From Rothia nasimurium (lineage in GTDB: Bacteria > Actinomycetota > Actinomycetes > Actinomycetales > Micrococcaceae): a stretch of DNA of 64,000 nucleotides. Position numbers and translations under genes: made by a program. This document shows positions 24,804 to 33,672 of this stretch, piece after piece. The notes below the pieces were generated by a model. The model saw only the letters and a program-made list of their open reading frames with translations, did not search any database and had not been told where the DNA came from. How positions within the stretch are numbered: position 1 is the stretch's first letter; each line of letters begins with the position of its first letter. The DNA lies in contig NZ_CAKMTJ010000002.1 in the NCBI RefSeq assembly GCF_928392795.1, positions 124,001-188,000 on the forward strand. Reading direction: 5' to 3'.

Positions 24804-25925
24804 ATGAAACTCATTGAGCCTCGCCCCGTGCCCCTGGGTGGGTTGCGCGCCATGACCGTGCGCCGCCTGCTGCCCTCCCGCGAGCGCCGCATGGTGGGTG
24901 CCTGGTGCTTCATCGACCATTACGGCCCCGACGATGTCGCCGTCACCGGAGGCATGCGCGTCGCCCCGCACCCCCACACCGGCCTGCAAACCGCCAGCTG
25001 GATCTTCACCGGCACCATCGAACACCGCGACTCCCTCGGCACCGTCGCCGACGTGCGCCCCGGCGAGCTCAACCTCATGACCGCCGGCTACGGCATCAAC
25101 CACTCCGAATACTCCACGCCAGACACCACCGTGCTGCACGGCATCCAACTCTGGATCGCCCTGCCCCACCAAGACATGAACACCGCCCCCGCCTTCGAAA
25201 ACTTCGTGCCCGAAGCCCTCACCTTCGGCGGGCAGGGGAGCGGGCAGGACGCGTCCGCCCCGGCTGGAGTGCAGGCTCGCGTCTTCCTGGGGGAGCTGGG
25301 TGTGACTGTCGATGGGGAAACCAAGACCGGCTCGTCCCCTGTCACCACCTTCTCGCCCCTGTTGGGCGCGGAAATCCTGGTGGGCGCTCCCGGCTCAGAC
25401 CCCCGGGCCGACAAGAACCCGGCAGAAGATGCCCCGCGCCGAACCCTTACCCTGACCCTCAACCCCGAATTTGAGCACGGGTTTGTGGTCGATACCGGTG
25501 CCCTCCTTATTAAGGGGCAGCGCGTCGCCGCTGATGAGATGCTCTTCATCGAATCCGGCACCGAAGAGCTGACCATTGAGGCCATCGGTGCTACCCGCCT
25601 GATCCTGCTCGGCGGCACCCCCTTCGGTGAAAAAATCACCATGTGGTGGAACTTCATCGGTCGTACCCACGAAGACATCGTTGAGGCCCGCGCCGCCTGG
25701 AACGCCCAGGCTGACAGCTTCGAGGCCGTCACAGCCCCGGCGGGTGCCTCTGGTGCTGACATCGTAACCGACGGTGCCCTTGCCGCCGGTCAGAGCGCTA
25801 CCGCCGATCACCCCCGCTTCGGCGGGGTGGTGCTCCTGCCCGGTGAATACGACGAAAAGCCCCGCACCTCTGTCATTCCCGCCCCGGAGCTACCCAACGC
25901 TCGCCTAAAACTGCGCGGCGACTAG
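24804..25925 (+). CDS. Pirin family protein
   Basis: From ATG 24804 (MKLIEPRPVPLGG) the protein has 373 residues. The cupin core of pirins is visible: RRMVGAWCFIDHYGPDD, VAPHPHTGLQTASWIF with metal-binding His residues, and GYGINHSE with a further His. A second cupin with FGEKITMWWNFIGR is typical of the C-terminal pirin domain. Pirins bind Fe or Ni; some act as quercetinases, others as regulators. A long in-frame extension upstream lacks a start signal and is excluded. It is monocistronic. Confidence 0.9.
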   Translation: MKLIEPRPVPLGGLRAMTVRRLLPSRERRMVGAWCFIDHYGPDDVAVTGGMRVAPHPHTGLQTASWIFTGTIEHRDSLGTVADVRPGELNLMTAGYGINHSEYSTPDTTVLHGIQLWIALPHQDMNTAPAFENFVPEALTFGGQGSGQDASAPAGVQARVFLGELGVTVDGETKTGSSPVTTFSPLLGAEILVGAPGSDPRADKNPAEDAPRRTLTLTLNPEFEHGFVVDTGALLIKGQRVAADEMLFIESGTEELTIEAIGATRLILLGGTPFGEKITMWWNFIGRTHEDIVEARAAWNAQADSFEAVTAPAGASGADIVTDGALAAGQSATADHPRFGGVVLLPGEYDEKPRTSVIPAPELPNARLKLRGD

Positions 25926-26238
25926 CCCCGGGCAAGGGGGCGGACGGGCGCGCGTCCGCTTGTGTAGTACCTGAAAGTTGTCGGCTGGGTCACGGTTTTC
26001 GTCATGAAATCGTGACCCGGCCGTTGCCGTGTCGCAGATTATTTCGGTGTGTTCTTGCCGCACAGGTTACTCGCCAGTAACCAGCTGTGACCAGTCTTAA
26101 CAGCTGATTCCCAGGCTATTCGGGGGCCCATTAAGACGTGACATAGGGCAGAAAAATCAACTTTTTATAACGATTTGGTATACATCGTTACCAAATCGTT
26201 ATAGGCTGTTCAGAGTCCAATCAGCTTCCGAGGGAAGC
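25926..26238. other. Promoter region of the NlpC/P60 gene
   Basis: Holds the inverted repeat at 26167-26203 and otherwise a long untranslated leader. I looked for a ydaO-type c-di-AMP riboswitch, common before actinobacterial cell-wall hydrolase genes, and could not recognise its core. Confidence 0.4.
26167..26203. promoter_or_regulatory. Perfect palindrome upstream of the NlpC/P60 gene
   Basis: ATAACGATTTGGTA and TACCAAATCGTTAT form a perfect 14-base inverted repeat around a 9-base centre, 35 bases before the start codon. It is too AT-rich to be one of the local terminators and has no T tract, so a dimeric regulator site or an RNA hairpin near the start is likely. Confidence 0.55.
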
Positions 26239-27147
26239 ATGGGAGCCCACAACCCCACGTACGGGCCACCCAGCAGTAGCAGCAACCCGGCTGCGAAATC
26301 TCAAGAAGAGACGAAAGGTACAACATTGCGTCGTTCACTCTCAGTAGGTGCGGTAGGTGTCATCCTCTCCGGTGCTGTTCTCGCAGCAGCAAACGCATCG
26401 GTAAATGAAGCCCCGCAGACCACCGTAGACAACGGTGCAGCCGTTTCAGCCCCCCTGCTCAAGGCATTCGCCGTTGCAGGTGAAGGCAAGGTCGTAAGCT
26501 GGGGCGTTCCCGCTTACATCGTAGCTCCCGAAAAGCCCGTTGAAGCAACCCCCGTTATCGAGGAAGCTCCCGTTGAGGAAGCCCCCGTCGTTGAAGAGGC
26601 TCCTGTAGAAGCTCCGGTTGTTGAAGAAGCACCCGTCGAAGCTCCCGTTGAAGAAGCCACTGTTGCTGTTCAGTCCGAGACTGTTGAGGTTGTAGAAGCA
26701 GCTCCTGCTCCTGCACCCGTTGAAACCGTAGCTCCTGTAGCAACCCAGGCTCCCGCTCCTGCACCCGCAGCAGCCCCCACTCTTTCCACCGCCACCAACC
26801 AGGCTAAGCGCGATGCCGTTGTAGCAGCCGCCCTGGGTGCCGCAGCCGTCAACGCTCAGACCGACTGCACCATGCTGGCAACCAACTCCCTGCGCGCCGC
26901 TGGCATCAACTTCCACGGCTGGCCCATGGACTACATGGCCCTGGGTACTGTCACCAGCAACCCCCAGCCCGGCGACCTGGTTCTTTACCAGTCCAACGGC
27001 TTCGGCCAGCAGCACATCGCCGTTTACATTGGCAACGGCCAGGCTGTACACGGCGGCTGGAACGGCATGGGCACCTCCATCTTCTCGGTGAACCTGCCCA
27101 CCGCGTCCGCACCGATCTTCGTATCACCCGCTGGCTACAACAGCTAA
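26239..27147 (+). CDS. Secreted NlpC/P60-like cell-wall hydrolase with Pro-Val-Glu repeat linker
   Basis: The 302-residue protein has a Tat-like signal (TTLRRSLSVGAVGVILSGAV, cleavage after AAANA near residue 55). A low-complexity stretch of repeated EEAPVEAPV units and Ala/Pro (about residues 95-180) follows, then a compact NlpC/P60-like domain. Catalytic Cys210 is in QTDCTML, His about 259 in QQHIAVYIG and His about 271 in VHGGW. GDLVLYQS is the standard strand before the catalytic His. The enzyme should cleave peptidoglycan stem peptides outside the cell. GAGGGAAG precedes the ATG. This style is frequent in Rothia. Confidence 0.85.
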   Translation: MGAHNPTYGPPSSSSNPAAKSQEETKGTTLRRSLSVGAVGVILSGAVLAAANASVNEAPQTTVDNGAAVSAPLLKAFAVAGEGKVVSWGVPAYIVAPEKPVEATPVIEEAPVEEAPVVEEAPVEAPVVEEAPVEAPVEEATVAVQSETVEVVEAAPAPAPVETVAPVATQAPAPAPAAAPTLSTATNQAKRDAVVAAALGAAAVNAQTDCTMLATNSLRAAGINFHGWPMDYMALGTVTSNPQPGDLVLYQSNGFGQQHIAVYIGNGQAVHGGWNGMGTSIFSVNLPTASAPIFVSPAGYNS

Positions 27148-27176
27148 GGCAACCGCTAACAGCGTCTTTTCTTGAG

Positions 27177-27213
27177 AAAAGTCCCGCTCCCTCACCAGGG
27201 AGCGGGACTTTTT
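27177..27213. terminator. Bidirectional terminator
   Basis: AAAAGTCCCGCTCCCT-CACC-AGGGAGCGGGACTTTTT, between the convergent NlpC/P60 and metallopeptidase genes. Confidence 0.92.
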
Positions 27214-27243
27214 CAGTTCTTCGGGCTCTAACGCTAGGGGGCT

Positions 27244-29466
27244 CTAGAGCTGCATAGCTGCCCGGTAGAAGGAGGCCTTGAGCTCGCGCACGGCAGTCAC
27301 CGACCAGATAGCGCTGGTAGAGCCAGCCCGAGCCTGCTGTAGGTGGGGCAGGTCGGCGGCAAGGGCCTGGTCGAACTGGGCTCGCAGGTCATCGAGGGAG
27401 GCGATGGTCTGGCCGCGGTGGGTGAAGGGGAAGACCCCGGATGCCCCCGCCCGCTCAAGCCCCTGGCGGTAGCGGGCCGCGCGGTCGGCGGCGTAGTCGG
27501 CAATGCCGATCTGCCCCATGATGAAGCTATCCGACAGGGCCCCGCCCGCAGCGGCCTTGTACTGGTTGGAGATGTAGGGGACCATGCCCTCGTCGTAGCC
27601 CTTGTAGGCCAGCAGGTCGAAGGCCTGACGGCGGACGGTGATATCGCCTGCCGCCCCTGTGGAGGGAGTGTAGGCGCCGTAGGCGGGGTCAAAGAGGGGA
27701 ATGGTGTAGTAGCTGTTCGCCGGTGCGGTGCCGATGGTGCTGATACCGCGCCACTGGTAGCGGGAGACTACCAGACCCTGGGTGGTGAAGTCCTCCACGG
27801 TTGAGAGGGCGGCTGCCTCGTCCACGGTGATGGTACTGAAGGTGTCATCGGTGTGGCCGGTGGTGCCGCGCGGGGTCTGGCTCAGGCGGTTGAGCAGGAC
27901 GGCACGCTCCTCGGCCGGGCGGCGCAGGATAGCTTCTGCTTCAAGGGCATCGAGCAGATAGAGGGTATCGAGCTGGGAGCGCATGTAGGCTGAGAGGTCC
28001 TGCTTGGTGGCGAACTGCTCGGGGCTGCCGTTGTGCAGGCGGTCGGGGACGGCCGTCCAGTCAAAGTACTGGTTGAAGCCAACGATAGCTGAGGTGGGGC
28101 TATCGGGGCCCTCGAAGATACCGCGGGCAATCGTCTCGGGGCCGAAGCCATCGCGCAGGCCGCCGCCGTTGGTGAGCAGGGTGTCGTCAATCAGGTGGGT
28201 CATCTCGTGGCCGTAGGTGGTCACGCCGTTGGCAGAGATAGCCTTACCCATGAAGTAGCGCATGCCGGTGCCCTCAGCCTGGGCGGTTGCCTGGGTGTAG
28301 GGTGCCCAGAGGTTGAGGGGTGCGAAGAAGTCGCTGATAGCCCCGGGATTGGTCTTGGGCAGCCAGGAGGCTGAGATGTTCTGGGCCTTGTAGCCCTGGA
28401 AGGTGTCAATCGCCAGGCGGTTGCCGGTGAGTTCACCGGCGTAGGAGGGGGTAAGCCGGGTCCAGAGTTCCACAAAGGCGTTTTGTTCGGCTGCCCGGCG
28501 GTTGAGTTCGTCAATAAAGGCGGTTTTCTCGGCCGTACTGCTCCCCGCGGTGGCAGGGTCTACGTAGGTGTAGGTGTGGCCGAAGGTGATAGACGCCGGG
28601 GTGGTCGCAACGTATACCCCGTCGGTTTCCTGCGAGAGCAGGGGCAGAATAAAACGTTGGGTGGCAGGGTCTGCCGCCAGCTTGCTGTAGAGCGGGGCGG
28701 CGTCGTCCGCAATGATGGCCCCGCTCTGCTCCCGCATCCAGGCATCTAGGTCGCTGGTGCCTGCCCGGTCTGCGATAAAGCTGGTGAGTTCGGGCAGACG
28801 CACCACGGTGCGGTGGGCGGTGGGGGAGTTGCTGAAGGCCAGCACATTGGCCCGCTGGGAGCCGATGTTGAGAATGTAGTCAACCGGGTCAACCCCTGTG
28901 ATACCGAACTGTGCGGGGTCGGTGATGAGGGCTTCTGCTACGTTCACACCACCTAGCTCGAAAGAATAGAGTGACCGCAGGTAGGCCAGGCCCAGTAGGA
29001 ACTGCTCCTTGCGCCCGCTCACTTTGTTGGTGATGAGGGTTTCGCGCTCTGCCTCTGAGAGGTGGGCGTAGAGGGGGTTGGCAGCAATGGCGGTGAGGGT
29101 ATTCTGGGCCAGCAGCTTTGAGACGTTGAACTGCTTTTCAAGGCCGGTAACCTTGAGCACCTCGGGGCGCAGCGCGGCCAGGGCCTCAGCCTCGGTCACG
29201 GAGCTAAAAGGACGCCCGGTGTGGCGGGAAATCTCTAGGCGCTTGTTGGTGATATCGGTGAAGCGCACGGTGGGTGAGAGGGAGTCGTAGACCGTCTGCG
29301 ACTCGGTAAAGGAGATACCGCCTAGTTCTGCCGCCAGGGTGGCAAAAAGGTCAGCGGACGGCGTTGATGCGGCGTAGGCGGGCACCGCCGAGCTGGCAAT
29401 GATGGTGGGAGCAGACCAGGCTGCGCCCTGAATGAGGGTGCGGCGATGAATGGGGGAGACAGGCAT
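27244..29466 (-). CDS. Secreted zinc metallopeptidase, HEMTH motif (M26/Zmp-like)
   Basis: From ATG 29466 the protein has 740 residues. The signal is Tat-like (HRRTLIQGAAWSAPTIIASS, cleavage after AYA). At about residues 419-423 stands GHEMTHLIDD, an HExxH zinc motif, with a further Glu twenty residues after the second His in FGPETIARG. HEMTH plus this distal Glu is the pattern of the streptococcal IgA1 protease/Zmp (M26) catalytic domain, and the C-terminal region MGQIGIADYAADRAARYRQG is of the same type. No LPxTG or G5 region is present, so it is probably released or loosely held. The start has only an AAAGAG box. Substrate unknown. Confidence 0.75.
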   Translation of the reverse strand: MPVSPIHRRTLIQGAAWSAPTIIASSAVPAYAASTPSADLFATLAAELGGISFTESQTVYDSLSPTVRFTDITNKRLEISRHTGRPFSSVTEAEALAALRPEVLKVTGLEKQFNVSKLLAQNTLTAIAANPLYAHLSEAERETLITNKVSGRKEQFLLGLAYLRSLYSFELGGVNVAEALITDPAQFGITGVDPVDYILNIGSQRANVLAFSNSPTAHRTVVRLPELTSFIADRAGTSDLDAWMREQSGAIIADDAAPLYSKLAADPATQRFILPLLSQETDGVYVATTPASITFGHTYTYVDPATAGSSTAEKTAFIDELNRRAAEQNAFVELWTRLTPSYAGELTGNRLAIDTFQGYKAQNISASWLPKTNPGAISDFFAPLNLWAPYTQATAQAEGTGMRYFMGKAISANGVTTYGHEMTHLIDDTLLTNGGGLRDGFGPETIARGIFEGPDSPTSAIVGFNQYFDWTAVPDRLHNGSPEQFATKQDLSAYMRSQLDTLYLLDALEAEAILRRPAEERAVLLNRLSQTPRGTTGHTDDTFSTITVDEAAALSTVEDFTTQGLVVSRYQWRGISTIGTAPANSYYTIPLFDPAYGAYTPSTGAAGDITVRRQAFDLLAYKGYDEGMVPYISNQYKAAAGGALSDSFIMGQIGIADYAADRAARYRQGLERAGASGVFPFTHRGQTIASLDDLRAQFDQALAADLPHLQQARAGSTSAIWSVTAVRELKASFYRAAMQL

Positions 29467-29766
29467 AGAGAACTCTTTGTGTGGTGTCTGAGGGGATGTG
29501 TGAGGTGGCGGTATCGTCCTCAAGTGATAGCAGACGAAGGGGGCGCAGAGCCCGCACCTCTTCTTTAAGAATACCGGCTGTGGGCGGTTTTGGGGCGGGG
29601 TAGTGGGCTTGTGGGGTCTGGGTCACCGAGCCGATGTGCCCTTGGCTATACCTCTTGTATTTGCCCAAGAGTGACGTCATAAATGCGTAACATTAATTCT
29701 CTGCCTTGCAGATAGCAGGTATAGGCTCTATAAATACGCTTTTTCTTGATACCGAAAGGAATCACC
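29467..29766. other. Promoter region between divergent metallopeptidase and gamma-lyase genes
   Basis: The 300-base spacer carries promoters for both genes. An AT-rich segment with TATAGG and TATAAAT lies 20-45 bases before the gamma-lyase start and could supply a -10 element. No riboswitch core or repeat was seen. Confidence 0.4.
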
Positions 29767-30903
29767 GTGGCAGGCTTTACCACCCGCGCAATTCACGCCG
29801 TGCACTCTAATGAAGAGCAGGCCGTTGTACCCCCGATTTACACCGCCTCCACCTTCGGCCAGCCCACCGACGGCACCGAAGGCCCCTTTGAATACCAGCG
29901 CGGCGGTAACCCCACCCGCTCCAAGGCAGAAACCACCCTCGCCGCCATCGAGGGCGCCGAGCACGCCTTCCTCTACGCCTCCGGCATGGGGGCTACCGCC
30001 GCAGCTATGGGAATCCTGGAACACGGCCAGACCCTACTCATGGGCATGCCCGTCTACGGCGGCAACTACCGATTCGCCACCATCGAACTGCCCAAGCGCG
30101 GAGTCGCGCACGAACTGGTCTACGACCTCACCACCCTCTCCGACGCCCACTTTGAAGGCAAGAACGTGGGCATGGTCTTCATTGAGACCCCCTCCAACCC
30201 CACCCTGCGCGTCACCGACATCAAGAAGGTCGCCGAGCTAACCCACCGCCACGGGGCCCTGCTGGTCGTTGATAACACCGTCATGACCCCCTACCTGCAA
30301 AAGCCCCTGGAACTGGGTGCCGACATCGTCGTGCAGTCAGCCACCAAGTACCTGGCCGGCCACGGCGACCTGCTCGCGGGCGTCGCCACCACCAACAACG
30401 CAGAGTTGGCCGATAAGCTCTTCAAGGCCCAGCTAATCTCCGGCGGCGTGCTCTCACCCATCGACTCCTACCGCCTGCTGCAGAACGTCAAGACCCTGGC
30501 CCTGCGCATGGAGCGCCAGCAGGCCAACGCCGAAGCCATCATCGAGGCTGTCGCCGCCCACCCCGCCGTTGACACCGTCTACTTCCCCGGCTCCTACAGC
30601 GCCGAAGAAGCTAAGATCCAGGCCGAACAGGCCACCGGCAAGGGCGCCCTCTTCTCCTTCACCGTCAAAGAAGGCTACGACATCAAGGCCTTCCTCGATG
30701 CCCTACAGGTCTTCACCTTCGCCGTCTCCCTCGGCGGCATCGAATCCCTGGTCTGCCTGCCCACCACCATGACCCAGGGCGCCTACTCCCCAGAAGACCG
30801 CGACGACGCAGGCCTCACCACCCGCCTGGTGCGCGTAGCTGTTGGTATTGAGGACGTCGATGATCTGCGCGCCGACATCATCGGCGCCCTCGACGCCGCC
30901 TAA
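29767..30903 (+). CDS. PLP-dependent trans-sulfuration enzyme (methionine/cystathionine gamma-lyase type)
   Basis: From GTG 29767, with GAAAGGA before it, the protein has 378 residues. Family features are FTTRAIHAV, PPIYTASTF, YQRGGNPTRSKAE, YASGMGA, DNTVMTPYLQKPLELGAD and the PLP lysine in VQSATKYLAGHGD. The ending LTTRLVRVAVGIED is the Cys/Met metabolism signature. Members split or form methionine, cystathionine or cysteine bonds; the sequence alone does not tell which. It is followed by an amino-acid ABC importer with short spacing, pointing to use of imported methionine or cystine. Confidence 0.88.
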   Translation: MAGFTTRAIHAVHSNEEQAVVPPIYTASTFGQPTDGTEGPFEYQRGGNPTRSKAETTLAAIEGAEHAFLYASGMGATAAAMGILEHGQTLLMGMPVYGGNYRFATIELPKRGVAHELVYDLTTLSDAHFEGKNVGMVFIETPSNPTLRVTDIKKVAELTHRHGALLVVDNTVMTPYLQKPLELGADIVVQSATKYLAGHGDLLAGVATTNNAELADKLFKAQLISGGVLSPIDSYRLLQNVKTLALRMERQQANAEAIIEAVAAHPAVDTVYFPGSYSAEEAKIQAEQATGKGALFSFTVKEGYDIKAFLDALQVFTFAVSLGGIESLVCLPTTMTQGAYSPEDRDDAGLTTRLVRVAVGIEDVDDLRADIIGALDAA

Positions 30904-30943
30904 GCCTTCCCCACAACAAACACAATCACCGAAAGGTACACCC

Positions 30944-31771
30944 ATGCAGAACATCACCCGCCGTACCGCGCTCTCCGCCGCTGGCGCGTCCGCCCTCGCC
31001 CTGGCCCTGGCAGCCTGCGGCTCCTCATCCTCCACCACCTCCGGCTCCTCCGCCGCAGCAGCAGACAAGCTGCAGGCCATCAAGGACGCCGGTAAAATCC
31101 GCATCGGCTTCGAAGGCACCTTCGCCCCCTGGAACTACCACAACGAAGCCGGCGAACTCGTCGGCATGGAAAAGGAAATCGGCGACCTCATCGCCGCCGA
31201 CCTGGGCGTCACCGCCGAATACACCGAAACCCCCTGGGACTCCCTGATCGCCGGTGTCGACGCCGACCGCTACGACATCGTCATCAACAACGTCTCACCC
31301 ACCGAAGAGCGCAAGCAGAAGTACGACTTCTCCAACCCCTACGTCGCCTCAGAAGGTAAGGTCGCCGTCCTGCAGGACTCAGAACTGCAGACCATCGCCG
31401 ACCTCAACGGCGCCACCGCAGCCTCATCAGAGACCTCTAACTTCCGCACCCTGCTCGAAGAAGCAGGCGCCCAGATGACCATCGTTACCGGCTTCGACGA
31501 AGCCATCGAACAGGTACTCACCGGCCGCGTGGACGCCTGCGGTAACGACGCCGTCACCTTCGCCTACTACCAGGAACAGCACCCCGACGCACCCATCCGC
31601 CTGCTCGACGGCGTGCTCGGCGACGCCTCCGAATCAGCAATCCTGATGCCCAAGGGCGCAACCACCCTGCAGACCGCCATCAACGACTCCATCGCCAAGC
31701 ACCTGGAGAACGGCGACTTCAAGGCCATCTACGAAAAGTACGTTGGCATCGACCTCAGCCCCAAGGCCTAA
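30944..31771 (+). CDS. Amino acid ABC transporter substrate-binding lipoprotein
   Basis: From ATG 30944 the protein has 275 residues. Its signal contains twin arginines and a lipobox, ITRRTALSAAGASALAL then LAACGS with lipidated Cys. The mature part begins KIRIGFEGTFAPWNYHNE, the standard family-3 binding protein start, and includes DSLIAGVDADRYDIVINNVS and RVDACGNDAVTF. It binds a polar amino acid, by context probably cystine or methionine. It is 40 bases after the gamma-lyase gene and precedes its permease and ATPase. Confidence 0.9.
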   Translation: MQNITRRTALSAAGASALALALAACGSSSSTTSGSSAAAADKLQAIKDAGKIRIGFEGTFAPWNYHNEAGELVGMEKEIGDLIAADLGVTAEYTETPWDSLIAGVDADRYDIVINNVSPTEERKQKYDFSNPYVASEGKVAVLQDSELQTIADLNGATAASSETSNFRTLLEEAGAQMTIVTGFDEAIEQVLTGRVDACGNDAVTFAYYQEQHPDAPIRLLDGVLGDASESAILMPKGATTLQTAINDSIAKHLENGDFKAIYEKYVGIDLSPKA

Positions 31772-31828
31772 CCCGGCCCCGGCAAGCCGAACCCCGGCGT
31801 CCGAACCGAAAGTAACCCGTAGAACACT

Positions 31829-32506
31829 ATGGACCGCTACCTAGAACTCTGGGCACAATCCCTGCCCTCCCTGCTGCTGGCCACCGTGCAGGTGACCATC
31901 CCGCTGACCCTCATCTCCTTCGTCCTCGCGCTGGTACTGGGTCTGCTGGCCACCGCCGCCCGCAACCTCAGCCGCTACAACCCGCTCAACTGGCTAGCCA
32001 CAGCCTTCGTGTGGTTCTTCCGCGGCACCCCGCTTCTAGTGCAGCTCTTCCTGGTGTTCTACGGGCTACCCCGCGTCGGCATTACCCTCGACACCTGGCC
32101 CGCCGCCATCATCGCGCTGAGCCTCAACACCGGTGCCTACGTGGCCGAAACCTTCCGCTCAGCCTACGCCTCAATACCGCGCGGCCAGTTCGAAGCCGCC
32201 CGCACCCTCAACTTCACCAAGATGCAGACCCTGCGCCACGTCGTCATCCCGCAGGCCACCCGCATTGCCCTACCCCCGCTGGGCAACGACCTGATTGACC
32301 TGGTCAAGGGCACCTCCCTGGTATCGGTCATCTCCATGGTCGACCTTTTCCAGTCCGGCAAGCAGGTCGCCGCCCGCACCTTCGAACCGCTGGCCATGTA
32401 CCTTGAAGTAGCCGCCATCTACCTGGTCATCTTCACCCTTCTTTCCATCGCCCAGCGTGCCCTGGAGAAGCGCACCAGCCGTTATCTAAGGAGCTCCCAT
32501 GCTTAG
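31829..32506 (+). CDS. Amino acid ABC transporter permease
   Basis: The 225-residue inner-membrane permease belongs to the HisM/GlnP family. The start PSLLLATVQVTIPLTLISFV is the first transmembrane helix. FFRGTPLLVQLFLVFYGLP and the EAARTLNFTKMQTLRHVVIPQA coupling loop are diagnostic. Five membrane segments are visible. Its 3' end overlaps the ATPase gene by eight bases, so the two are translationally coupled. By context it takes up a sulfur amino acid. Confidence 0.92.
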   Translation: MDRYLELWAQSLPSLLLATVQVTIPLTLISFVLALVLGLLATAARNLSRYNPLNWLATAFVWFFRGTPLLVQLFLVFYGLPRVGITLDTWPAAIIALSLNTGAYVAETFRSAYASIPRGQFEAARTLNFTKMQTLRHVVIPQATRIALPPLGNDLIDLVKGTSLVSVISMVDLFQSGKQVAARTFEPLAMYLEVAAIYLVIFTLLSIAQRALEKRTSRYLRSSHA

Positions 32507-33248
32507 CCTGAAGAACCTCACCAAAAGCTTCGGCGAGAACACCATTCTGCGCGACATCTCCCTCGACCTCGACAACGGCGAAACCACGGTTATTCTCGGG
32601 CCCTCCGGCTCGGGTAAGTCCACCCTGCTGCGCTGCCTGAACCTGCTCGAAACCCCCGAGTCCGGCGTCCTGACCATCGAGGGCGACTCGGTGGACTTCG
32701 CCGCCGGCCTGAGCGACGAGCAGGTACGAACCATCCGCAAGCACTCGGCCATGGTCTTCCAGAACTTCAACCTCTTCCCCCACTACACCGCTGAGCAGAA
32801 CGTGGCTCTGGCCCCGGTGCTCAACGGCAAGATGGGTAAGGACGCCGCCGCCCAGCTCGCGCGTGACCTGCTGGAGAAGGTGGGGTTGGGGCATAAGGCA
32901 GACTCCTACCCCGATAACCTCTCCGGCGGCCAGCAGCAGCGCGTCGCCATCGCCCGCGCCCTGGCTGTTGCCCCCGACTACCTGCTCTTTGACGAGCCCA
33001 CCTCTGCTCTTGACCCCGAGCTTGAAGCCGAGGTTATTCGTGTGCTCATCGACCTGGCCCGCGAAAAGCGCTCCCTGGTGGTTGTTACCCACAATATGGC
33101 CTTTGCCCGCCGGGTTGCCGACCGTATCGTCTTCCTCGACGGCGGTAGCGTGCTCTACAACGGTGCCCCCGAAGCCTTCTTCGCCTCCGACAACGAACGC
33201 ATCCAGCGCTTCCTACAGATCTTCGAAATGACGGACTACCGTATCTAG
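32499..33248 (+). CDS. Amino acid ABC transporter ATP-binding protein
   Basis: The 249-residue ATPase has Walker A GPSGSGKST, Q-loop MVFQNFNLFPH, signature LSGGQQQRVAIARAL and Walker B YLLFDEPTSALDPE, all typical of the GlnQ/HisP polar amino acid class. ATG 32499 lies inside the permease gene end. It completes the importer begun at 30944. A bidirectional terminator follows. Confidence 0.94.
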   Translation: MLSLKNLTKSFGENTILRDISLDLDNGETTVILGPSGSGKSTLLRCLNLLETPESGVLTIEGDSVDFAAGLSDEQVRTIRKHSAMVFQNFNLFPHYTAEQNVALAPVLNGKMGKDAAAQLARDLLEKVGLGHKADSYPDNLSGGQQQRVAIARALAVAPDYLLFDEPTSALDPELEAEVIRVLIDLAREKRSLVVVTHNMAFARRVADRIVFLDGGSVLYNGAPEAFFASDNERIQRFLQIFEMTDYRI

Positions 33249-33313
33249 GTTGCCGGGGCGCTAGGGGCGGCCTGGACGTAGCGATGCCGGCCAGAGCGCC
33301 GCAGAAACGACTT

Positions 33314-33384
33314 CACCCCGTCCTTTCTCTCTTCACCCCGAGATAATCACTAGGGTGAAGAGAGAAAAGGCGGGGTGATTTTTT
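33314..33384. terminator. Long bidirectional terminator
   Basis: CACCCCG, CCTTTCTCTCTTCACCC and its complement GGGTGAAGAGAGAAAAGG, CGGGGTG pair over 24 bases around a 14-base loop, followed by ATTTTTTAA. It separates the ABC operon from the convergent toxin-antitoxin pair. Confidence 0.9.
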
Positions 33385-33406
33385 AATACCAGAGGAGCTT
33401 AGAAGA

Positions 33407-33670
33407 CTATCGGTAAATTGTTGAGCGGTGACCAACATCGAGAGCAATAACTTGCATCTGCTGATCTTCAAATTTTACGAGTACTCGAAAATTTCCTACA
33501 CGATAACGCCACAGGCCAACCTTGTCAGCTGTCAGCGCTTTTCCCCGGTCCCTCGGATTATCTAACTGAACTACCTGGTCAAGGTAAGTCTTAATTCTAC
33601 GAATATCCGGCTTATCGAGCTTTCTAATCGATCGTTCAAACTCTTTTGCCAGTACTAATTGCCAGGCCAC
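33407..33670 (-). CDS. RelE/ParE family toxin
   Basis: The 87-residue basic protein has the RelE fold pattern: WQLVLAKEFERSIRKLDKP at the N-terminus, a DRGKALTADKVGLWRYRVG strand-loop-strand and NFRVLVKFEDQQMQVIALDVGHRSTIY at the C-terminus with conserved Arg and Tyr. RelE toxins cut mRNA on the ribosome. Its ATG is two bases after the antitoxin stop. Overall GC is lower than in neighbours, as often seen for mobile toxin-antitoxin pairs. Confidence 0.88.
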   Translation of the reverse strand: MAWQLVLAKEFERSIRKLDKPDIRRIKTYLDQVVQLDNPRDRGKALTADKVGLWRYRVGNFRVLVKFEDQQMQVIALDVGHRSTIYR

Positions 33671-33672
33671 AT

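Noticed and set aside
25926..26238. Possible ydaO (c-di-AMP) riboswitch before the NlpC/P60 gene
   Set aside because: I expected one from gene type but could not find the conserved core; only the palindrome at 26167 is clear.
26446..27051. Reverse frame rich in Gly, Asn and Phe opposite the NlpC/P60 gene
   Set aside because: Complement of the Pro-Val-Glu repeat linker and not an independent gene.
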